Shown piece after piece: positions 17,461 through 26,086 of a stretch of DNA of 64,000 nt. The notes under the pieces are model-generated. The model saw nothing but the letters and a program-made list of their open reading frames with translations. It was not told the origin of the DNA and did not search any database. The stretch lies in the NCBI GenBank assembly GCA_002435755.1, contig DIYH01000024.1:434001-498000 (forward strand), written 5' to 3'. How positions within the stretch are numbered: the stretch's first letter is position 1; the number at the start of each line of letters is the position of its first letter. The position numbers were made by a program, and so were the translations under genes. Source of the DNA: Flammeovirgaceae bacterium UBA6059 (GTDB taxonomy: Bacteria > Bacteroidota > Bacteroidia > Cytophagales > Cyclobacteriaceae).

Positions 17461-18599
17461 TTATTCTCTTTCTGCAGATTTATTGAGTAGCTCATTGTTT
17501 TCTTGTTCAAGTTTCTCAATTCTACTGTTTTGAGTTTTAAGCTCATTGTTGAGTTCAATTATGTAAAGTGTTAACTCTTCAATCTTAGAAAGAAGCTTCG
17601 CGTCCATTTCTCCAAGTTGAATTCCATTTTTTAGGACTTCATTTTCACTCGGTATGCCTGGTAATTTTGAGTTGAGATCAATAAATGACTCTAGTTGATC
17701 CAGTGATTGGAGATTATAGTCATCATCAAATACATAATCCGACCAACCGTTCAAAGTAACTTTTACCTCTTGAGTAGCAATTTTCCCTTTGACAGACAAA
17801 TCAAATCCAGGTAGTGGCTGAGACGAGCCTATCGCCACCTGTCCATTTTCAATGAATGCTTTTGATTCTGTATACTGCCATTCTACAAGGTCTGGAATTC
17901 CTTCATTGCTCAGTTGGGTAACCTCACCAGGGTCCAATTCCTTGGAGTAAAGTCTGATGTCATCAAGTTTACCATTCATGGCGTCTGAGTTAGAGTGGTT
18001 TCGAGAAATATCGAGCGCTCTTCCGATATCACCTACCCTTGTACCGCTTGGAGAGTTTCGTTCCAGCATTGCGATTTGATTTCCGTTCAAGTATATCCTT
18101 GGATTGTTTAAGGTATGATCGGAATTGTAGACAACAACTAAATGATTCCATGAGTTATAAGTAAAACTGTTTGAATTTGAATCCCAATATGCACTAACTC
18201 CGCCTCCTCCACTAAACCTTTGTCGAAACCTAATACTCCCATTGGACTCTAAGTCGATATACCAACCATTTGTATTGCTTTTGAATAGCAAATATTTTCT
18301 ATCATTATCATCCGCAGCATTGAACCAAAGGCTAATGCTAGCACCACCATCCCAAAGGTTGTCTATTAAGGGAACAGATGGAATTTCAACATAATCAGAA
18401 CTACCATTAAACTCTAGAGCACTACTAAGACTATCGAATCGATTGGTGGTAAAGGTTGCCCCATTGATTGTACCATGGTTGCCGTTCCCACTTTCGTCTT
18501 GGGCATTATCGTTAAATCGCCAATGAGCAACTAGATTGCTGGTTTGGCACATACCTTGAAAGCTGATAAAAATAGTAAGAATTGGATTATGAGTTTCAT
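17461..18599 (-). pseudogene. LamG-domain protein with coiled-coil tail, signal peptide frameshifted off
   Basis: The main frame (17461-18552) has 363 codons: a LamG/concanavalin-like domain beginning SNLVAHWRFNDNAQDESGN, then a chaperone-like region (GWSDYVFDDDYNLQSLDQLE, LPGIPSENEVLKNGIQLGE) common at the ends of Bacteroidota tail-fibre-like surface proteins, and a C-terminal coiled coil. Its first ATG gives no signal peptide. One base earlier in phase lies a perfect one: MKLIIQFLLFLSAFKVCA from the ATG at 18599. It would join as CAQTSNLVAHW if one base were added near 18548. I read this as a one-base deletion separating export signal and mature protein. A sequencing error is the alternative. 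Confidence 0.7.
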
Positions 18600-18725
18600 A
18601 ACGTCTGATTTTGGATGATAAAATATAACTTTATTCAAAGTAAGACTAAATGTGTTGCAAACCCTAGTCCAATACATTAGCGTATTTATACCTTGGTATT
18701 TAATTCATCTTTTTTAATTCTAAGG

Positions 18726-19499
18726 ATGCCACTAACCTTGCCCAAGAGTCTCTATATTTCTATTGCGTTTACATCACTACTCATTGTGTCTGCCGGTTTG
18801 ATGTACCAGTTAAGCACGGATACACTCTGTCTGATCAAGCTGTGTTTTATCTATTTTGGCAATGTTGGTTTTTGGCTTGCTGCGGGCAACGCTATCGGAA
18901 AACTACCCAAGCTCACAGGAAATATTGAAAGTCAGTGGTTGGTCAGGCATGCTGTATTGATGCTTGGCCTGATCCTGATCAATCAAGTGATAATTTATGG
19001 GCTAGTGGAGTTTGTCTTTCGCGTGGGATTTGGCTGTTCAGCAGGATATGGTACCTGGGAGCAATTACAAACCAATCACATCATGCCACACATTCTGGCT
19101 TACGGTATTATTGTACTGGTACAGCACTACTTTTCTGAGCGATCACAGCCCGCCCCATTGCCAGACTTCCTTGTGATAAGCCAAAATGGTAAGCAGATCA
19201 AGCTTGCATATTCTGACATTCGCTATGTTCAAGCAGATAACAATGCCATCATTCTATTCGCAAGTACTAATAGGAAATATGTGGCTTACCGGTCACTCAA
19301 ATCCTTAGAGAGTGAGCTGGACCCAACTCAATTCGTAAGAGTACATCGGTCTTTTATCGTACAACGTGATGCCATCGCAGAGTATCGATCCAAGCCTAGT
19401 GGTGATGGTACCTTGGTCCTGGATGACGGTACAGAGATCAAGGTATCCCGCAATTACAAAGCGCAGCTGAGAAGATCAGGCTCACTAGCTACGTTTTAG
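18726..19499 (+). CDS. Membrane-bound LytTR transcriptional regulator
   Basis: The ATG at 18726, preceded by TAAGG, gives 257 residues; a TTG 33 bp upstream is less likely. The first 130 residues contain four hydrophobic segments (for example LYISIAFTSLLIVSAGLMY and HIMPHILAYGIIVLVQHYF). The C-terminus is a LytTR domain: FLVISQNGKQIKLAYSDIRY, RKYVAYRSLKSLESEL, FVRVHRSFIVQRDAIAEY and GTEIKVSRNYK. Membrane-LytTR proteins without a kinase occur widely in Bacteroidota and are thought to sense signals directly. The DUF5916 gene begins about 110 bp downstream in the same direction and is the likeliest target or partner. Confidence 0.85.
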   Translation: MPLTLPKSLYISIAFTSLLIVSAGLMYQLSTDTLCLIKLCFIYFGNVGFWLAAGNAIGKLPKLTGNIESQWLVRHAVLMLGLILINQVIIYGLVEFVFRVGFGCSAGYGTWEQLQTNHIMPHILAYGIIVLVQHYFSERSQPAPLPDFLVISQNGKQIKLAYSDIRYVQADNNAIILFASTNRKYVAYRSLKSLESELDPTQFVRVHRSFIVQRDAIAEYRSKPSGDGTLVLDDGTEIKVSRNYKAQLRRSGSLATF

Positions 19500-19606
19500 T
19501 ATCCACCTTCTACACTATCAGGTCCGCAGGTTACACCAAATAGGGTGCTAATATCAATCTGTTGGGACATTCATTTCGTGTTTTGAGCAGAACTCGATCC
19601 ACGTAT

Positions 19607-21850
19607 ATGAAAGCATTTTTTTTGACTTTACTCTTAGTACTTTTCTTCTTATCAAAACTCATCGCTCAGGACCTGAACTATCTGGACAGGCGTTTCACCA
19701 TTTTGCCACTAGGCGCTAACGAAATAGAATTGAATGGTCGGCTGGATGAACCTGTTTGGAAAGAGCGTAACCCTTTTAGATATATAGAATTTCGACCTGA
19801 CTGGGGGCAGGAAGATAACCTTACTCAAATGTGGGTCACGTTTGATGATCGTTATCTGTATGTGGCAGCAAGATGTCTCTATCCTGATGTGGACAAGATC
19901 GTCAATCGCAATCTTGTACGAGATGACTGGAAAGGAGATGACTGGTTTACATTTCATATCGATTCCTATGGTGATCAACAAAATGCGTTGGTCTTCTCTA
20001 TGTATCCATCGGGCAGCCGGTACGATATGGCCATCTCTAATGACGGGATCGAGCTGGGTAACTCGACATTTAATCGCACCTATGATATGATCTGGGAAGG
20101 CGAGTCTAATATAGACGAGTTAGGTTGGTCGCTAGAGATGAAAATACCACTGGAAAACCTAAGATTCCAAAAGTCTGATGATGATGGGACAATACGCTCT
20201 GCGATTAGTTCAGCCCGCACCATTAATGATAAGAACGAACTCTATGTCTTTCCGGCCATTCCCCAGGAGGTAGATGGAGATATCATGCGTCCCAGCATCA
20301 AACAGCCTGTGGAATTTAAAACACTTAATCCCCGAAAACAGTTTTTGATCACCCCATACGCCTTGGGAGGAGTGGAGCGTAGTAGTGAGCTCAATTCAAG
20401 TGGTGAATCATATGAGAAAATCTATGACCATGAAGGTGAGGTGGGCCTTGATATCCGCTATGGGCTCAGTCCGAAGATGACCCTTGATCTCACCTATAAC
20501 ACCGACTTCTCCCAGGTGGAGGCAGACGATCAGGTAGTCAATCTTGGCAGGTTTTCAGTTTTCTTTCCTGAGAAGCGCCGGTTTTTTCAAGAACAAGCCG
20601 GGTTGTATGAGGTGCGGTTGGGTGGGGCATCCCAGCTGTTTTACAGCCGTACCATCGGTATCAGTGATGGAGAACTAGTACCTATCCTGGGCGGTTTTCG
20701 TCTCAACGGTAAGGCTGGGGCCTGGGATATTGGTGCTATGTCGCTGCAAACCCGATCGACCCATCTCAATGATCATACGGAAGTCCCTTCTGAGAATTTT
20801 TCAGTATTGCGTTTGAGGAAAAAGGTCTTCAATGACCGTTCTTTTGTTGGAGTGATGGGTACTAGTCGCGTCAGAGATGGTTATCAAAACTATGCCATAG
20901 GCGCTGATGCTCTACTCAACCTAAAGCGCAATATCTACTTGGTTGGATCACTAGCTTATGCTCACGATGGTAAGCAGGAAAACCACGACTTTCTGGATAA
21001 GTCACTACTCTATCTTGACTTGAGCAATCGTGTCTCGCAGGACTGGATCTATACGCTGACTTACAACTATGCAGCGGCTGACTTCCTACCGGGAATGGGG
21101 TTTCTGGGTCGTCCGAATATCCATAATCCTTTTTTTCAGCTGAGCCATGGCAGGTTCAGGACGCCAGAAGAAAAAGGCTTGCGCTATACCAAGTGGACTT
21201 TGCTAGCATCTGATCAATACTGGTCGGCTGATCAGGCTGATTTTGAGACCTGGTATTCATTCACAGGCTGGGAAGCCTCCAACTTCAAAGGGGACAACTA
21301 TGATGTTTCTCATGTACGTGAGCTTCAGGTATTGCAGGATACACTTCATTTTTCCGATAGGCTCTATGCAAGACCGGATCGCTACTTTTTCCACTATGCT
21401 TTTTTAGGCTATTACCCAGCTGCCCAGCGCAAGTTTAGTCATTGGACGAGAGCAACGCTTGGTAGTTTTTATGGAGGTCAGCGCTTTTCACTGACCTACA
21501 GTCCTAAGATCAACTTTGGCAAGCACCTGGAGGTCAGTGTCAGATGGAGAAGCAACTATATCGATCTGACAAATATAGGCTCTGGAGCTGAGTGGATCCA
21601 TGTGGTCAGATTACAACTAGATCTCGCACTCAACCTCCACCTTTCAGCAAGTGCTGTCGTACAGTACAACACGACCAATAAGACTTACTTCAACAACGCA
21701 CGGTTGAGATACAACTTCAGTGATGGGCATGATCTCTATTTGGTTTATAATGAGACTTATAATGATGATCGCAAGCGTGAGTCACCTACCTTGCCGCTAT
21801 CGCAACAACAGACCATTGTACTGAAATACCTATACACGCTCAGCTTATGA
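19607..21850 (+). CDS. DUF5916 / CBM9-like outer-membrane protein
   Basis: From the ATG at 19607 the protein has 747 residues and a signal peptide (MKAFFLTLLLVLFFLSKLIAQ). Residues 30-230 form a carbohydrate-binding family 9-like domain (IELNGRLDEPVWKER, WVTFDDRYLYVAARC). The rest matches DUF5916, which is predicted to be an outer-membrane barrel: alternating strands, VFFPEKRRFFQEQAGLYE, and a C-terminal strand ending in an aromatic-hydrophobic pattern (VLKYLYTLSL). Proteins of this family are often next to peptidase or sugar-use genes. The ligand is unknown. The gene follows the membrane LytTR regulator and ends at a strong hairpin. Confidence 0.85.
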   Translation: MKAFFLTLLLVLFFLSKLIAQDLNYLDRRFTILPLGANEIELNGRLDEPVWKERNPFRYIEFRPDWGQEDNLTQMWVTFDDRYLYVAARCLYPDVDKIVNRNLVRDDWKGDDWFTFHIDSYGDQQNALVFSMYPSGSRYDMAISNDGIELGNSTFNRTYDMIWEGESNIDELGWSLEMKIPLENLRFQKSDDDGTIRSAISSARTINDKNELYVFPAIPQEVDGDIMRPSIKQPVEFKTLNPRKQFLITPYALGGVERSSELNSSGESYEKIYDHEGEVGLDIRYGLSPKMTLDLTYNTDFSQVEADDQVVNLGRFSVFFPEKRRFFQEQAGLYEVRLGGASQLFYSRTIGISDGELVPILGGFRLNGKAGAWDIGAMSLQTRSTHLNDHTEVPSENFSVLRLRKKVFNDRSFVGVMGTSRVRDGYQNYAIGADALLNLKRNIYLVGSLAYAHDGKQENHDFLDKSLLYLDLSNRVSQDWIYTLTYNYAAADFLPGMGFLGRPNIHNPFFQLSHGRFRTPEEKGLRYTKWTLLASDQYWSADQADFETWYSFTGWEASNFKGDNYDVSHVRELQVLQDTLHFSDRLYARPDRYFFHYAFLGYYPAAQRKFSHWTRATLGSFYGGQRFSLTYSPKINFGKHLEVSVRWRSNYIDLTNIGSGAEWIHVVRLQLDLALNLHLSASAVVQYNTTNKTYFNNARLRYNFSDGHDLYLVYNETYNDDRKRESPTLPLSQQQTIVLKYLYTLSL

Positions 21851-21993
21851 TCACTGCACTAATAATCACAATAGTGATTGTTCCCATTATCAAAATGGAC
21901 AACAATCAGCACCACCCCGACGAGAACAGTCGCATTGGTAACATGAGCCATGGCATCAAGACCTGTATGGTAATACTGACAATGAGAATCTAG
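21847..21993 (+). CDS. Possible 48-residue membrane peptide
   Basis: An ATG overlapping the stop of the DUF5916 gene (ATGA at 21847-21850) opens a 48-codon frame. It starts with the hydrophobic MITALIITIVIVPIIKM and continues with a hydrophilic tail, and its TAG at 21991-21993 ends exactly where the terminator hairpin begins. The coupling overlap and the single membrane helix are what a small translationally coupled gene would show. The length is short enough to occur by chance, and I recognise no family. Confidence 0.3.
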   Translation: MITALIITIVIVPIIKMDNNQHHPDENSRIGNMSHGIKTCMVILTMRI

Positions 21994-22035
21994 ATTCAAT
22001 ACTTCCGAAGAGTTTAATCTTTGGAAGTATTGAAT
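21994..22035. terminator. Hairpin between convergent genes
   Basis: ATTCAATACTTCC (21994-22006) and GGAAGTATTGAAT (22023-22035) are perfect inverted copies. The inner AAGA/TCTT pair extends the stem with one mismatch around a short AT loop. It lies between the convergent DUF5916 and beta-lactamase-like genes and probably ends transcription from both sides. Confidence 0.7.
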
Positions 22036-22061
22036 GCTTTCTCAGACAGCTGATTTCTTGA

Positions 22062-23393
22062 CTAATAGTAAAAGGTTATTAGACTGGGTTTCCTGTTTGA
22101 GTCGAGCTTGGTGACACTACTTCCTCTCTGTGATGCTTCTTGCGCTTTCTCAAATACTACTGGTAATTCTGGTAGGTCTTCAAGTGCAAACTCATGTTCA
22201 GACTTGGGGATCAGCCTGAAACTGCCCAGGCGATTGCCTTTTACAACATAGACACCTTCAGATTCTGTGACTTTCAGTTCACCGAAAAATGGATGCATAT
22301 ATTGGCCTGCATAATCACTAAATCTGCTAGACGATATCATCTTTGTCTCAGTTGGAGAATTGCCAAACTCGGCTTGTACCAATGTAGGTGTCTTTTCATT
22401 TGCTGACTTGAGGGTGGATAGTGTTGTTTTCACAAGCTCATTGATGTTGGCCGTACTTTCGAACTGGTTAATGTACGTATTGACCTGATGTACGATCACA
22501 AGTTCTGAATCAGGGAATACAAATACCCGGTGACCTCCCAGGCCACTGGCATAGTAACAAGGCTCACCGAAGGAGCTCTTGTCTGTCCACCACAGGTAGC
22601 CATAACCCTCACGAAAGGTATCGTTGGTGTAACTGCGTGTACTTCTGGCAACCCATTCTTTAGGTAAGATCTGCGTATCGCGCCACTTGCCACGATTGAG
22701 GTAGAGTTGTCCAAAGCGGGCCAGATCCCGTGCGGACATTTTGAATAGGTAGGCAGGATGTAAAGAAGCCTCGTCATACCTGTAGTGCATATCTTCCCTA
22801 CGTAGGTCTTCCATGCCCAAAGGTTCAACAAGATCTTCATGGACGGCTTCAAAGAATCCTTTGCCTGTTGACATTTCGAAAATGGTTACCAGAGCGTTGA
22901 AGTCCCAGTTGTTGTAGAAGAACTTTTCACCAGGCAATACACTACCTCGCTCCGGACGGTTCTCTGCCATACTCCTGGGTTCGTAAGCTGCAGGATGATA
23001 AACACCGGAGCGTGCAGTGATCAGATCGTGAACGCGCGCCTGTTGCTCTCGTACAGAAAGCTCCTGCTTATCATTGATCCCTAAATCTGCCAGCGTTTGA
23101 TAAAGATTAATATCTCCTGATTCAGCATACATGCCGATCATTGCACTCATGATGCTTTTGCGCATACTATGACACATGTAGCGACGTGTCACATCACCAA
23201 GAGCGAGTACTACACTCCCACGATGAACCACCATGAAACTGGTGCTATGCATATCATCAAACTGTTCTTCAACGGCATTGAGGGCAGTAGTATCGAACCC
23301 GGCTTGAGCAGGATCAGCGTACTGCATCCATGGCTGTGCAAAAACTTGAAGGATGAAGAATAAGAGAATAGTTGTTGCTATTAGAGTTTTCAT
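22062..23393 (-). CDS. Serine beta-lactamase-fold hydrolase (class C / esterase type)
   Basis: This 443-residue protein has a signal peptide (MKTLIATTILLFFILQVFAQ). The nucleophile motif SxxK is SMRK at 76-79, the YxN motif is Tyr160-Asn-Asn, and GGHRVFVFP at 286-294 occupies the place of the third (KTG-like) box. The domain ends near residue 330. The final 110 residues (DYAGQYMHPFFGELKVTESEGVYVV) resemble the lipocalin-like tail found on many of these proteins. Such enzymes are usually peptidases or esterases acting on peptidoglycan fragments or D-amino acid compounds, and resistance to antibiotics is not implied. It is transcribed towards the DUF5916 gene. Confidence 0.85.
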   Translation of the reverse strand: MKTLIATTILLFFILQVFAQPWMQYADPAQAGFDTTALNAVEEQFDDMHSTSFMVVHRGSVVLALGDVTRRYMCHSMRKSIMSAMIGMYAESGDINLYQTLADLGINDKQELSVREQQARVHDLITARSGVYHPAAYEPRSMAENRPERGSVLPGEKFFYNNWDFNALVTIFEMSTGKGFFEAVHEDLVEPLGMEDLRREDMHYRYDEASLHPAYLFKMSARDLARFGQLYLNRGKWRDTQILPKEWVARSTRSYTNDTFREGYGYLWWTDKSSFGEPCYYASGLGGHRVFVFPDSELVIVHQVNTYINQFESTANINELVKTTLSTLKSANEKTPTLVQAEFGNSPTETKMISSSRFSDYAGQYMHPFFGELKVTESEGVYVVKGNRLGSFRLIPKSEHEFALEDLPELPVVFEKAQEASQRGSSVTKLDSNRKPSLITFYY

Positions 23394-23412
23394 AATTCGA
23401 TTGTCGTTTGAG

Positions 23413-23739
23413 TTATTTGACGATTTTATAGTAAGCGGTGAGTGCTACGCCTACACAAAGCATGACCGGTGCGAAATAAAGAGGAATCTCTATGTGCGAG
23501 GGAAAGAAAGCCGAGCTTTCGAGAAGGATTCCAATAAATAACCCTGTTCCAATTCCGATGAGTGCAAAGCCTGCACGTAAGGCTTCTTGCTTGAACCGTT
23601 CAGTGTATACCTCAGGGTCCATTCCCTTTTCTAGCGAAATCAGTCGCTCCTTGTGACGCGTATTAGCCGTCATGTAATAGATGAGGCTGATTAGAAGTAC
23701 TACTGAGAATACGATAAGTCCTATGCCGATAAGTTCCAT
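23413..23739 (-). CDS. Small membrane protein, DUF6249-like
   Basis: This 108-residue protein has one N-terminal hydrophobic segment (LIGIGLIVFSVVLLISLIYYM), a charged cytoplasmic loop with RLISLEKGMDPEVY, and two closely spaced C-terminal segments (LIGIGTGLFIGILLE and FAPVMLCVGVALTAYY). The loop sequence with the EKG motif is typical of DUF6249 proteins, which in Bacteroidota often lie next to an ECF sigma factor. Here the sigma factor gene starts divergently 107 bp away. A sensing or anti-sigma-related role is inferred only from that arrangement. Confidence 0.7.
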   Translation of the reverse strand: MELIGIGLIVFSVVLLISLIYYMTANTRHKERLISLEKGMDPEVYTERFKQEALRAGFALIGIGTGLFIGILLESSAFFPSHIEIPLYFAPVMLCVGVALTAYYKIVK

Positions 23740-23846
23740 GATCTGTTTTTTTGGTTTTCATCTTCAATGACGGGTATACCGAAATGCTCGGTTACAAATA
23801 TTTTTTCTGTAACCGACTTAGTGCTCCCACCCGTCTTCAATGATGT

Positions 23847-24413
23847 ATGCCTGCAGATGAAGAATTGATATACAAGATCAGAAAGTACGGCGCAGAGCAT
23901 GCGCTGCTCCTGCTTGTACGGAAGTATGAGACACAGGTCTTCAACCTCATTTTTCGAGTGGTATCAATACGTGAAGTCGCAGAAGAGGTTACCCAGGATG
24001 CGTTTATTCAAAGCTTTAAACAACTGGATCGATTAGAAGAACCCAGCAAATACAGGCCATGGTTGCTACAGATTGCCTACCGGAAAGCTATCGATAGGGT
24101 AAGACTTAAAAAACAGGTTGGGATAGAGATAGATGAGTACATGCTTTCGACAGAGCATGATAATCAGACCGATCCATGGGCCAGCCTTAATCGTGCTGAA
24201 CTTAAGAAATGGGTAGAGGAGGAAATGGGTAAGTTGGAAGAAGTTGATCGTGCATTGATCAGTCTGTATTATATGGAAGAGATGAATATCAATGAGGTAG
24301 CCCAAACTACCGGATTAAGCGAAAGCAATGTCAAAGTCCGTTTGATGAGGGCCCGACAGCAACTACGCAAATCATTAAATAAAAGATCAATCGGTAAAGA
24401 AGAATTATATTGA
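23847..24413 (+). CDS. ECF-type RNA polymerase sigma factor
   Basis: This 188-residue sigma-70 family protein has both extracytoplasmic-function regions. Region 2 contains VFNLIFRVVSIREVAEEVTQDAFIQ followed by RPWLLQIAYRKAIDRVR, the core and -10 binding part. Region 4 contains VDRALISLYYMEEMNINEVAQTTGLSESNVKVRLMRARQQLRK, a helix-turn-helix for the -35 element. It would direct RNA polymerase to a small envelope regulon. The next gene starts 3 bp after its stop and encodes a membrane protein that may be its anti-sigma factor. Confidence 0.92.
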   Translation: MPADEELIYKIRKYGAEHALLLLVRKYETQVFNLIFRVVSIREVAEEVTQDAFIQSFKQLDRLEEPSKYRPWLLQIAYRKAIDRVRLKKQVGIEIDEYMLSTEHDNQTDPWASLNRAELKKWVEEEMGKLEEVDRALISLYYMEEMNINEVAQTTGLSESNVKVRLMRARQQLRKSLNKRSIGKEELY

Positions 24414-24416
24414 GAT

Positions 24417-24737
24417 ATGGCAGAGCAAATAGAAAAACTGCTGGGTGAGTTGGATCATAACGAGTCAGATAGATCAGTGGCTGCAGACGTACTTGCTGTA
24501 ATAAAAGCTGAAACCAATCTGCTCAAAGAGCGAAAGGATCATACTCGATGGATACCTAAGATCCTCTTAGGAAGTTTTGGAGTAGGCTTGGTGATGTGCA
24601 TTTTCCTCATCGCTTTTAACTTTAGTCACCTTAGTGTCGATTGGAGTAGTCCGGTAATACAATACCTGATTGCTATTAGCGGGTGTTGGGTGATGTATGT
24701 TGGGATGGACACTTTATTGAAGAGGATCATAGACTAA
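24417..24737 (+). CDS. Two-helix membrane protein, possible anti-sigma partner
   Basis: This 106-residue protein has a soluble N-terminus of about 45 residues (EKLLGELDHNESDRSVAADV) and two membrane helices (ILLGSFGVGLVMCIFLIAF and YLIAISGCWVMYVGMDTLL). It is tightly coupled to the sigma factor gene (3 bp). It does not show the zinc-binding HxxxCxxC motif of ZAS anti-sigma factors. Its position and topology make an anti-sigma or signal-relay role plausible but unproven. I do not recognise the family. Confidence 0.7.
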   Translation: MAEQIEKLLGELDHNESDRSVAADVLAVIKAETNLLKERKDHTRWIPKILLGSFGVGLVMCIFLIAFNFSHLSVDWSSPVIQYLIAISGCWVMYVGMDTLLKRIID

Positions 24738-24820
24738 TCCTATGAGATCGGCTTTGAGTCTATTGGAGTGTAGTTCTATTGATCTGTGAATCTTATTGAA
24801 ATTAAAGCGTAGTTAGGCTA

Positions 24821-25822
24821 CTAAAGGGATTTTAGTATGGGTATTCTCTCTGATGTATAATGCTTCGATAGGTATTTCGAATTACGCTTGATAGGCTGTT
24901 CGGCATTGAGTGCCTTATTTAGTTGAAATTCAAATTGCTCGTAATTTTCGATCGATGGACAAATAGATTCTAAATCGAAGAATTGTGTGTCACTATTTGT
25001 GGCATATCTGGAAATAACATGACAGCCTGCTGAGAGTATCTCGAACAACCGAGGCGTTACGGGATTAAAGCCATGAGTACGGTTTTCTCCACCGTCTATG
25101 CCTGGAGTACAATAGAATGCAACTCTACTTGCTCTGAAAAAGTCCATATAGGATTCCCGAGATTGTATGTTGCCCAGAATCCCGGTTTTATTGCTCTTGA
25201 TATAGAATTGACCATTTTGTTCAATGCGAGTTATTATCTCAAGCTCAGGATTAAGGATTGTATATTGTTCCAGATAAGAACTGAGGACGAGATTTTGTCT
25301 TCCAATTAGAGCAATGTCATATTTTTTATCAAATACTTGATTGGGTGCAAGACGATATTGGCTTGCCAAGCAGATTGGGAAATGAATCAGTTTGTTTTTG
25401 AAGTGGTGCGTTTTAAAGAATTCCAATGCTTCAAGGCTAGTGATCAGTAAGTATGGACATTCCTTGTAGGCTTCCCTGAGCAATTCGATGTTTTCAAGGT
25501 TCCAAAAGTCTATGAATACCGGAACTGTTTTTTTGTACTGAGCAATACCTTGAGAAATCCTAGGATGCATTAAAAAGCAAATTGAAGTCCTGGGGATTGA
25601 TTGATCCTTTAGCCTTGATTTTCTGATAAGCTTAAGCCCAGAAAGGATCTTGTATTCTTTGGCTGATGTTTTTTTCCATTCGAGGTAGCTCTGATCAAGA
25701 ACTTGCCTGTTTAGTATCTCCAAACCTAGTCTATCGGCTATTTCATCTTCCCACTCGTAGATTACCTGCCAGCTTATAGAGGTTTCAAACTCTCTTAAAG
25801 AAAGTAGTTGTTGCAGTCTCAT
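24821..25822 (-). CDS. Glycosyltransferase family 1-like protein
   Basis: The ATG at 25822 gives 333 residues with no signal peptide. The C-terminal half has a GT-B look: KKYDIALIGRQN begins a nucleotide-binding domain, FFRASRVAFYCTPGIDGGE follows, and FNPVTPRLFEILSAGCHVISRY is the typical donor-binding segment in which a conserved Glu/Asn-rich helix contacts the sugar nucleotide. The N-terminal half carries the acceptor domain. It resembles CgeB/spore-coat type glycosyltransferases. It stands alone. The 3' end of another gene may be preserved just upstream (25841-25996), hinting at a former glycan locus. Confidence 0.7.
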   Translation of the reverse strand: MRLQQLLSLREFETSISWQVIYEWEDEIADRLGLEILNRQVLDQSYLEWKKTSAKEYKILSGLKLIRKSRLKDQSIPRTSICFLMHPRISQGIAQYKKTVPVFIDFWNLENIELLREAYKECPYLLITSLEALEFFKTHHFKNKLIHFPICLASQYRLAPNQVFDKKYDIALIGRQNLVLSSYLEQYTILNPELEIITRIEQNGQFYIKSNKTGILGNIQSRESYMDFFRASRVAFYCTPGIDGGENRTHGFNPVTPRLFEILSAGCHVISRYATNSDTQFFDLESICPSIENYEQFEFQLNKALNAEQPIKRNSKYLSKHYTSERIPILKSL

Positions 25823-25840
25823 CAAACTATGCCTTCATCT

Positions 25841-25996
25841 CTATGTATTGGAATTCATAATTACCCCAAGATAGTTGTGTTCCATTTCTACGGGCTTTAA
25901 ATATGTTTGGAATAAAACTGATTTCCTTTTGTAGAAACTCTGAGAATGTTGTTTAATCCAATCAGCAATAAGGTGATTACTTATCTCAGGACTGTA
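25841..25996 (-). pseudogene. Possible 3' gene remnant
   Basis: On the reverse strand a 51-codon frame without a start codon ends at 25841, only 18 bp before the glycosyltransferase start. Its text (for example HLIADWIKQHSQSFYKRKS) looks like ordinary protein and not low-complexity translation, and could be the end of a deleted gene. The length is short enough for chance. The rest of the 26 kb intergenic region up to 26086 shows nothing else. Confidence 0.2.
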
Positions 25997-26086
25997 CTAA
26001 GTAATTTGAATTTCTCGAAATATAGAATTAAGTCGTGTGCATGAAAGTTGTTTATGCAGTCTCAACCTATACCTGTAACAGAAATC

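Noticed and set aside
22062..23393. Antibiotic-resistance beta-lactamase
   Set aside because: The SxxK and YxN motifs fit the broad class C-like esterase/peptidase group, and the third box and lipocalin-like tail are not those of resistance enzymes.
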